A DNA stretch of 5,117 nucleotides from JARYMI01 sp037444845 (GTDB lineage: Bacteria; Acidobacteriota; Aminicenantia; Aminicenantales; UBA8522): contig JBBILQ010000101.1 in NCBI GenBank assembly GCA_037444845.1, forward strand, positions 1 to 5,117, in the 5' to 3' direction. The notes beneath the pieces are model-generated. The model was not told where the DNA came from and made no database searches. It worked only from the letters and a program-made list of their open reading frames with translations. Positions 1-5,117 of this stretch are shown in pieces (the stretch's first letter is position 1; every line of letters starts with the position of its first letter). The translations under genes and the position numbers were made by a program.

Positions 1-7
1 AAAAAAA

Positions 8-53
8 CGGGAATTTTAATTGTCGTCAATCGGGAAATATAATTGTCGCTGAT
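8..53. repeat. Imperfect 23-bp tandem direct repeat, two units
   Basis: Units 8-30 and 31-53 match at 18 of 23 positions. Both start CGGGAA and share TATAATTGTCG-like or TTTAATTGTCG-like cores; the differences cluster at unit positions 7, 9 and 19-21. The repeat lies outside any gene, past the 3' end of the peptidase gene, and may continue beyond the left edge. Tandem AATTGTCG-type repeats could be the end of a DDE transposon that carries multiple terminal repeats, but no transposase or target duplication is visible, so this origin is only a guess. Confidence 0.6.
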
Positions 54-57
54 CATA

Positions 58-86
58 CAGGACAAAACTGGTGTCTTGGTTTTTTT
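58..86 (+). terminator. Possible weak intrinsic terminator for a plus-strand gene left of the window
   Basis: CAGGACA (58-64) pairs with TGTCTTG (72-78), giving a 7-bp stem with one G-U pair and a 7-nt loop. One G and then seven T (80-86) follow on the plus strand. The layout fits an intrinsic terminator for a transcript arriving from the left, which would be convergent with the peptidase gene. The stem is short and only moderately G/C-rich, and no such gene is visible in the 57 bases to its left, so this is tentative. Confidence 0.3.
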
Positions 87-125
87 GGAGATAGCGGTGG
101 AGGCTTATGACTCCGCTGATTCGTC

Positions 126-2201
126 TCACTTTTTTAAGTATTTTTCAAAGAAAGTTTCGATCCTCTGAAATATGTCCCTCCAGGTATGTCTCCAGACGAA
201 ATAATGGTCCTCCCCGGGGTAAATCATTACCTCAATTTTCTTCCCCTTCTTGACCAGGGCATCGATTAGCCTCATCGTCTCATAAAAAGGAACATTGAAA
301 TCCTCTGTTCCATGTAAGATCAGGAGCGGGGTTTGAATCCTGTCCACAAAATTTATGGGCGATCTCTGGTAATAGAGTTCCTCGTTATCTTCAGGATCAC
401 CCATCCGGCCCTGGATCCACCAACCGCCGGGGTCCCTTGCCCAGTCATTCCAATCAACAACTCCAGCTACATTGATCGCAGCCCTGAACATTTCAGGTTG
501 TCTAATTATGGCTTGAAGGGTGAGATATCCACCGTAGCTTAACCCCCAAACGCCTATCCTCTCTGCATCAACATATTTTAGAGATTTGAGGTATTCTGCC
601 CCGCGGATCACGTCGTCACAATCTTTGCCGCCAAGATCCATGTAATGGCCCTGCATGAATTCTCTTCCGTAACCTACACTGCCCCTGTAGTCAACGGACA
701 AAGTGATGTACCCTTTTTGCAGGAGATACTGGTGAAAGCCATAATAAACGCCATAGTTTTTTGATGGGTACCATCCATAGCGGTTCTGGAGAATCCCATC
801 ACCATGAATCCAGATGACGGCGGGATATTTTTTGTTCGGGTCGAAGTCCCTGGGCTTGAAAAGAAAAGCGGGTATTTTCTGGCCATCCTTGCTCTTATAA
901 TGCAGAAACTCAGGCGGGATGAGGACGTCTTTGTCCAGAGACTTTGGCATGGCATCGGTCAGCTGCTTGGACTCACCTTTAGGAAGCGGCTTAATCCAAA
1001 TATCCAGAATCGCATAGGGGCTGGAATGCAAATACGCTATTTTTGTCCCATCCGGCGACCATAGAGGCATCATGTTTGTCCCGCGGGCTCGGGTTATTTT
1101 TTCCAGTTTGCCTTCTGGAATTGAGGCAATCCAGATATTTCTTTCCACAAGACTGTCTCTGTTCGAAGTAAAGGCAATTTTTGCCCCATCCGGCGACCAT
1201 GCCGGGTCACTAACTTCATACTCGCCTTTCGTGAGCTGGGTTAGACTCTTTTTCTCAAGATCATAGAGATAAAGATGACACCAGCCATCCTGATCCGAAA
1301 TAAAGGCAATATTGTTCCCCTTGGGTGCCCAGTAGCTCTCCTGACTGAGCTCATAGATCCATTTGGGCGATGATTCTTCATGAATAACCGTTTCCTCATT
1401 AGTGATGAGGTTTTTGACGATGATTTGCCTTTTTTTGCAGTCTTTGGTTCTCCTTTCGATGACGACCATCGAGCTCGTTGGTGACCATTTAGGGCTCAAT
1501 TCGTTTTCGTCGCTCCGGGCGACCCAGACCGGCTTCCCACCTGAATATGGGATTATTCCGACATCCGTCTGTTCGTACTTCACATAGAGAAACGCCAACT
1601 TGGAACCTGTAACCTCCAGGGAATTCTCTGATAGCTGTTTAAGAGATGGCGAAGAGTGAAAAGATATCCTCCTTCCATCAGGCGAGAACCGAGGCGAAGA
1701 TTCGATCTCTGGAGTTGACGTGAGCTGACGTACTTGATTGGTGTCAAACGAATATGTCCACAGATCACCCCCTTTAGAATAAGCAATCAACTTGCCATCT
1801 GGAGAGATATCAAAGTCTGTTATTCCTGTCAATATGTTATTGAGAATAGAGGCTTTATCCTGCGATGATTTCCAGAAAAAGATCATTCCATCCTGTTCAT
1901 AGAAAAGGCGGCTATCGCGACTCCAAATCGGGCGGCTCACTCTCCCTTTTGCCCGAGAAATCTTCATTAATTTTTTGTCTGAAAGAGAGACAATCCAGAT
2001 ATCTTGAACTCCTCCATCATCCCAGATAAAGGCAATTTGGCTCCCATCAGGTGACCAGGCTAGCTCAGAAAGGTATTTGATATCGAGAAGCTCTGATATC
2101 CTGAGGCCTTCGGCATTGGCTGATGAGGAACTCAAGCTAAACAAGAGAACTCCTAGAAGTGCACAAACTATGGAAAGAAAGTGTCCTCTTTTTTCGATCA
2201 C
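126..2201 (-). CDS. Secreted S9-family serine peptidase (prolyl oligopeptidase / DPP-IV / acylaminoacyl-peptidase type)
   Basis: Predicted exo- or oligopeptidase of clan SC, exported and acting on short peptides. Numbered from the GTG start (691 aa): a signal peptide with a basic n-region, a hydrophobic core and an Ala-Asn-Ala site (cleavage after about residue 30). Eight WSPDG-like (PD40) blade motifs follow near 47, 91, 130, 170, 237, 289, 333 and 379, suggesting a seven- or eight-bladed beta-propeller. The C-terminal alpha/beta-hydrolase domain (about 430-691) has HGDG at 466-469, GLSYGG with nucleophile Ser555, Asp634 in GTEDFNVP and His666 in GEDH, so the catalytic triad is intact. Length fits the family. 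The GTG is preferred because GGAGGT lies 8 nt before it, whereas the in-frame ATG at 2216 overlaps that site, has no Shine-Dalgarno of its own and directly follows a TAA. The gene lies downstream of the receptor gene and is probably co-transcribed. The exact subfamily (S9B or S9C) and substrate are not resolved. Confidence 0.93.
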   Translation of the reverse strand: MIEKRGHFLSIVCALLGVLLFSLSSSSANAEGLRISELLDIKYLSELAWSPDGSQIAFIWDDGGVQDIWIVSLSDKKLMKISRAKGRVSRPIWSRDSRLFYEQDGMIFFWKSSQDKASILNNILTGITDFDISPDGKLIAYSKGGDLWTYSFDTNQVRQLTSTPEIESSPRFSPDGRRISFHSSPSLKQLSENSLEVTGSKLAFLYVKYEQTDVGIIPYSGGKPVWVARSDENELSPKWSPTSSMVVIERRTKDCKKRQIIVKNLITNEETVIHEESSPKWIYELSQESYWAPKGNNIAFISDQDGWCHLYLYDLEKKSLTQLTKGEYEVSDPAWSPDGAKIAFTSNRDSLVERNIWIASIPEGKLEKITRARGTNMMPLWSPDGTKIAYLHSSPYAILDIWIKPLPKGESKQLTDAMPKSLDKDVLIPPEFLHYKSKDGQKIPAFLFKPRDFDPNKKYPAVIWIHGDGILQNRYGWYPSKNYGVYYGFHQYLLQKGYITLSVDYRGSVGYGREFMQGHYMDLGGKDCDDVIRGAEYLKSLKYVDAERIGVWGLSYGGYLTLQAIIRQPEMFRAAINVAGVVDWNDWARDPGGWWIQGRMGDPEDNEELYYQRSPINFVDRIQTPLLILHGTEDFNVPFYETMRLIDALVKKGKKIEVMIYPGEDHYFVWRHTWRDIFQRIETFFEKYLKK
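1047..1200 (-). repeat. 16-bp identical direct repeat in adjacent propeller blades of the S9 peptidase
   Basis: The plus-strand string CCCATCCGGCGACCAT occurs at 1047-1062 and again at 1185-1200, 138 bp (46 codons) apart. On the coding strand it encodes the WSPDG blade motif in the last two PD40 units. A diverged copy lies at 2043-2058 in the first blade. This is an internal repeat of the beta-propeller domain, not a mobile or regulatory element. Confidence 0.7.
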
Positions 2202-2208
2202 CGACCTT

Positions 2209-2214
2209 ACCTCC
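2209..2214 (-). promoter_or_regulatory. Shine-Dalgarno that sets a GTG start for the S9 peptidase
   Basis: The minus strand reads GGAGGT, with 8 nt between GGAGG and GTG at 2201-2199. The site begins with the G of an in-frame ATG (2216-2214), so initiation at that ATG would use it as coding sequence. Upstream of the ATG there is no purine-rich stretch, and the codon just before it is TAA. This favours GTG as the true start and shortens the protein by five residues, leaving a cleaner signal peptide. Confidence 0.75.
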
Positions 2215-2263
2215 ATTTATCATGTAGATAACAGGAAGGCGAATAGAATCGATTAGCTGGCGA

Positions 2264-2293
2264 GAAGGGGGGGATAAAAATCTCCCCCCCTTC
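2264..2293. other. Intercistronic perfect hairpin (11-bp stem, G7/C7 core)
   Basis: Arms 2264-2274 (GAA, seven G, A) and 2283-2293 (T, seven C, TTC) are fully complementary around an 8-nt A/T-rich loop. The hairpin lies 15 nt past the receptor stop and about 60 nt before the peptidase start. On the minus strand the stem is followed by TCGCCAGC, and on the plus strand by GTCAAAAATACC, so neither side has the U-tract of an intrinsic terminator. It is more likely an RNA element in a shared transcript, such as a 3'-end protector, a processing site or a partial attenuator (inference). The rest of the gap shows no convincing promoter. Confidence 0.7.
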
Positions 2294-2308
2294 GTCAAAA
2301 ATACCCGG

Positions 2309-5080
2309 TCAGAAGCTCAACCTAAGGCCAAATCTGGCGATGATCGGAGAAAGAATTTTTGAAGGATTCCCATAGTAAGGCCCGACACTTGTCACCATGC
2401 TGATAGTCGTAGAAGAATTAAACACGTTGAACACGTCGCAGATAACTTGCATTCTGATTTTTTTATAATGCAGTGTCTTTGTGGCGCTCAGGTCAAGGAT
2501 TGTAACATCTGGATATCTATGGGTTCCGCGCGGTTCCAGAGCAACGGTGATCGGCCCTTGATTCAATCCTGTGACAGTAAAAAACCTGGTGATGGGAAAG
2601 CCAGTATAGTGCCTGAAATTGGCACTGACCTCGATCCCGTAGGGAAAAACATAGGTCCCGACAAGTTTGAAGATGTTTGTGCAATCGCTCGTCATATACG
2701 CATCTTTTTCGTTTATCGTAGTGTTGGGATCGTTATAGTCGACGAAGCCCCAGACAGTAAAAAGATTATATCCCTTAGCGGCCCCGCGGGTATAACCGGC
2801 CATCATCTGCCAGTTATGGGAGAATCTCTTTCTGATAGAAACTTCAAACCCGTTATATTTTTCATAGAAATCCGGGATGTTGGTCAAGACACGGTCGACC
2901 AACCCGACTGTGGCTGGGTTCTGATTGTAGACAGTGAGAGATTTTCCTTCGGGCGTCGTTACTGTCACGGGAGCATAGCTTCCCGCTGGCACGGCTTCGT
3001 TGATCCGTCCCAGCAGGTTCTTATTTTTTCGGTAATAATAAGTGGCGCTGAGGCCGAGGTCTTTGAAGAGTTCATGGTCAATGCCAACAGTAAACTCATC
3101 TGAATACGGACGCGTGCAGTCAGGATCTAACCTTACGCCTACGCCCCCAAAGAGAAACACCGGTGCGGTGAGCTCTGCTCTTTGCGCGAATAAATCTCCG
3201 TTGGCATCATTCCAGAGCCTGAGATCGCCGCCAAAGGCATTGGGATTGAGAGCCTCCGGGAATCGTGTCCCCTCACTCTGAGTATAACGGCATGCCGTCA
3301 ACTTGATAGCCGTCTTTCCATTTCCAAAAAGATCGTAGGTGACACCAAATCGAGGCACGATGTCTCTCCAATTCGGCATGTCTCTTTTTTCGGGAAAAGA
3401 CCGGGCACCATAGAAATTTCCGCCGGGGCTGCTCTGGGAAGGGTTCCAGCCTTCAAAGGCTTCAAATCTGGCTCCGAGGTTGAACGTCAGGCGCCGCCCG
3501 ATGGTAAAAGAATCCTGAACATAAAGAGAAGTGACCTGAAACATGCTCTTCTGGTCTAACGGTGTATTCCAGACAAGCACATAAGCTGGAACGCCATCCA
3601 GAAAATGCATCACCATATCGCCATTTGCCTTGAATTTATAAGCGTTTAGGGCACGCGCGTACTCAAACCCAAACTTGAGATCGTGACTTCCTCCCAAGAA
3701 TTTTTCCAAATAATAAGTAACGGAAGCGTTGAACTGATGTCTTGTCGCTATGTTTGTGAAGTCGTATTCGGCCGCGCCGGTCAAGGTAGATCGGATATCG
3801 TCGACACGAGCATAATCAGTGGATTTCACCTCCGGCTGATAGGAGAGCGGGAATTTAAGGTGCTTATATCCGTAGCGTAAGTCTATATAAAGATTGTCTG
3901 AGAGGAACGAAGTCCACTGTCCCTGAATGATATGGCACGGTTCGATCTGTCGCCAAGAAGCTTTTTCCTCAACGAACGCATACCCTTCTCTTCGATAAAA
4001 TCTATTCTGGTAATTGAATAAGTATTGGAGCATCAAGTTATTTTTGGGATTGACATCGGCGGTGATTTTTCCCAGGAAATTGCTCTGGTGATTGATATCG
4101 AGTTCAGGAGAGCCGTCGGGTCGCCTCATTCCTAAAATCTGAGTGTTGATTTTATAAAATCGGTATGAGGTAAAGAACCAAATCTTATCTTTCTTGATCG
4201 GCCCTCCCAAGTTCGCGTTACTGTCAAAGATGATATCGACGGGGTTGGCTTTCTCGATGCCTTTTTCTTTTAGCTCAGGAGTCACATTATTTCCCTGCAG
4301 CCAGCCGGGCTCATACATCAGCGTTGCAGAGCCATGGAGCTTGTTTCCGCCTGATTTAGTGATCAAGTTCATATAGACTCCGCCAACGCTAACTTCAGCA
4401 GATGCTCCACCGGTCTGGATCTGGACCTCCTCGAAACTATCGTGGTCGAAGTAGAATGAAGTCCACGCTCCATTCGATCCTGGCCAGTTAAGGGTAAGAC
4501 CGTTGACGCTAAATTGTTGCTGACCTGTCGCACCATGGACACTGAGGCTGCTCTGCTGTGCACTCTCCGTGCCTCCGATGTTGAATCTGTCGGGAACTAT
4601 TCCAGGCGCCTGTTCTACGACGGTCCAAATATCTCTCCCGCTGGGAATTTTCTCGAGAAGGTTTCGATCAATGTTCGTCGCCAAAACTGTGCTCTTGGTA
4701 TCGACGACGGGCGCTGGCGCTATGACGGTCACTTCTTCGGCCAGAGCCTCCGGCGTCATCCGAACATCCACTGTTGCCACGAAATTGGCTGTGAGCTTGA
4801 TGTCTTTTATCTCTACTAGCCTGAACCCAGACAGGCTAAAAGAAAGGTGATAGGTTCCCGGAGGAAGAGCGATAAATCTGTAGTTTCCCGATTCATTAGT
4901 GACAGTCGTTCGCGTTGCGGAGATGAGCGCTTCACTGAAGAGAGAAACCGCCACACCAGGGAGGTTTTCCGCGTTTTCATCGACAACATGCCCCACAATA
5001 ATTCCTGTCTGTGTCTGAGCTGACAGATAATAACTGCCGAAAAGGATAGAAATTGCACACATGACAAAAAATTTTTTCAT
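2309..5080 (-). CDS. Oar-like TonB-dependent outer-membrane receptor with N-terminal carboxypeptidase-regulatory domain
   Basis: Outer-membrane beta-barrel receptor expected to bind a ligand and move it, or signal, using TonB-ExbB-ExbD energy. The 923 aa begin with a signal peptide (KK, hydrophobic core, cleavage near Ser-Ala21/Gln22). A carboxypeptidase-regulatory-like Ig fold follows at about 25-110 (GxVxDENAENLPGVAV, then NESGNYRF and LPPGTYHLSFSLSGF). EEVTVIAP at 115-122 marks entry to the plug (about 118-245, including VNGL and an ITKSGGNKLHG end). The barrel runs from about 250 to 923, rich in alternating aromatic strands, and ends in RFGLRLSF with a terminal Phe typical of the BAM beta-signal. 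No clear TonB box could be assigned. The ATG is supported by GGAGGG 4 nt upstream and by the signal peptide; the frame stays open to the window edge but shows no earlier start codon. It is slightly short for Oar-type proteins but appears complete. The ligand is unknown; the adjacent secreted peptidase hints at peptides (inference). Confidence 0.92.
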   Translation of the reverse strand: MKKFFVMCAISILFGSYYLSAQTQTGIIVGHVVDENAENLPGVAVSLFSEALISATRTTVTNESGNYRFIALPPGTYHLSFSLSGFRLVEIKDIKLTANFVATVDVRMTPEALAEEVTVIAPAPVVDTKSTVLATNIDRNLLEKIPSGRDIWTVVEQAPGIVPDRFNIGGTESAQQSSLSVHGATGQQQFSVNGLTLNWPGSNGAWTSFYFDHDSFEEVQIQTGGASAEVSVGGVYMNLITKSGGNKLHGSATLMYEPGWLQGNNVTPELKEKGIEKANPVDIIFDSNANLGGPIKKDKIWFFTSYRFYKINTQILGMRRPDGSPELDINHQSNFLGKITADVNPKNNLMLQYLFNYQNRFYRREGYAFVEEKASWRQIEPCHIIQGQWTSFLSDNLYIDLRYGYKHLKFPLSYQPEVKSTDYARVDDIRSTLTGAAEYDFTNIATRHQFNASVTYYLEKFLGGSHDLKFGFEYARALNAYKFKANGDMVMHFLDGVPAYVLVWNTPLDQKSMFQVTSLYVQDSFTIGRRLTFNLGARFEAFEGWNPSQSSPGGNFYGARSFPEKRDMPNWRDIVPRFGVTYDLFGNGKTAIKLTACRYTQSEGTRFPEALNPNAFGGDLRLWNDANGDLFAQRAELTAPVFLFGGVGVRLDPDCTRPYSDEFTVGIDHELFKDLGLSATYYYRKNKNLLGRINEAVPAGSYAPVTVTTPEGKSLTVYNQNPATVGLVDRVLTNIPDFYEKYNGFEVSIRKRFSHNWQMMAGYTRGAAKGYNLFTVWGFVDYNDPNTTINEKDAYMTSDCTNIFKLVGTYVFPYGIEVSANFRHYTGFPITRFFTVTGLNQGPITVALEPRGTHRYPDVTILDLSATKTLHYKKIRMQVICDVFNVFNSSTTISMVTSVGPYYGNPSKILSPIIARFGLRLSF

Positions 5081-5084
5081 TTTA

Positions 5085-5090
5085 CCCTCC
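5085..5090 (-). promoter_or_regulatory. Shine-Dalgarno of the TonB-dependent receptor gene
   Basis: The minus strand reads GGAGGG followed by TAAA and then the ATG at 5080. This is a near-ideal ribosome binding site and fixes the start although the reading frame stays open upstream. Only 27 bases remain before the window edge, so the promoter lies outside or cannot be identified. Confidence 0.85.
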
Positions 5091-5117
5091 TTTTTTAGAA
5101 GAGATCCTTTTGGCCTT

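Noticed and set aside
94..116. Bulged hairpin GCGG..GAG / CTCCGC just past the peptidase stop as its terminator
   Set aside because: About six pairs with a 3-nt bulge, and on the minus strand the sequence after it is TATCTCCAAAAAAA, with no U-tract. It is too weak to call a terminator.
107..253. 48-codon plus-strand ORF preceded by GGAGG (99-103 region)
   Set aside because: The Shine-Dalgarno-like GGAGG is only about 3 nt from the ATG, and most of the frame is antisense to the conserved C-terminus of the peptidase. The product has no recognisable features.
2145..2201. Lipoprotein signal peptide on the peptidase because of a Cys in its hydrophobic core
   Set aside because: The residues before this Cys (Ser-Ile-Val) do not match a lipobox, and the hydrophobic core continues after it to an Ala-Asn-Ala site, which fits signal peptidase I.
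2139..2223. Small minus-strand upstream ORF starting at the ATG at 2223, overlapping the peptidase start
   Set aside because: It has no Shine-Dalgarno before its ATG, and its roughly 27 residues show no leader-peptide pattern such as regulatory codon runs. It is probably a chance frame.
2270..2298. TTGACG on the minus strand as a -35 box of a promoter for the peptidase
   Set aside because: The expected -10 position falls in the C-run of the hairpin (ATCCCC), and the closest A/T-rich hexamer is at 13-14 nt spacing. It does not fit a sigma-70 promoter.
2447..3103. 218-codon open frame on the plus strand
   Set aside because: It lies wholly antisense to the receptor barrel. Its translation shows no recognisable domain, and the opposite frame has a full, family-typical protein. 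The same holds for the other short plus-strand and out-of-frame minus-strand frames within the two genes.

Overview
The window looks like part of a Gram-negative bacterial chromosome, most likely Acidobacteriota or a relative such as Candidatus Aminicenantes. This guess rests on the pairing of an Oar-like TonB-dependent receptor (carboxypeptidase-regulatory domain, plug and large barrel) with a secreted S9 serine peptidase, a common combination there, and on moderate GC. It is a family-level impression, not a phylogenetic placement.

Layout: both real genes are on the minus strand, so the window reads right to left. A strong Shine-Dalgarno (5085-5090) precedes the receptor gene (5080-2309, 923 aa, apparently complete). 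A 92-base gap, measured to the upstream ATG of the next gene, holds a perfect 11-bp G/C-rich hairpin (2264-2293) with no U-tract on either strand. The S9 peptidase follows, also complete. Its best start is a GTG at 2201 rather than the ATG at 2216, because the GGAGGT Shine-Dalgarno overlaps that ATG. The gene ends at 126. The last 125 bases (1-125) hold an imperfect 23-bp tandem repeat (8-53), a weak terminator-like hairpin with a T-tract oriented on the plus strand (58-86), and no convincing gene.

How the genes may work together: the receptor would sit in the outer membrane and use TonB energy to take up, or bind, a ligand. The peptidase carries a signal peptide and would act outside the cytoplasm, cutting short peptides. 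The same strand, short gap and lack of an intrinsic terminator suggest co-transcription and a role in peptide scavenging, but the ligand and substrate cannot be read from the sequence. No CRISPR array, tRNA, rRNA, complete mobile element or clearly new system is visible. The window is mostly ordinary, and the points worth checking are the start codon, the intercistronic hairpin, a calcium-loop-like motif in the receptor and the repeats at the left edge.
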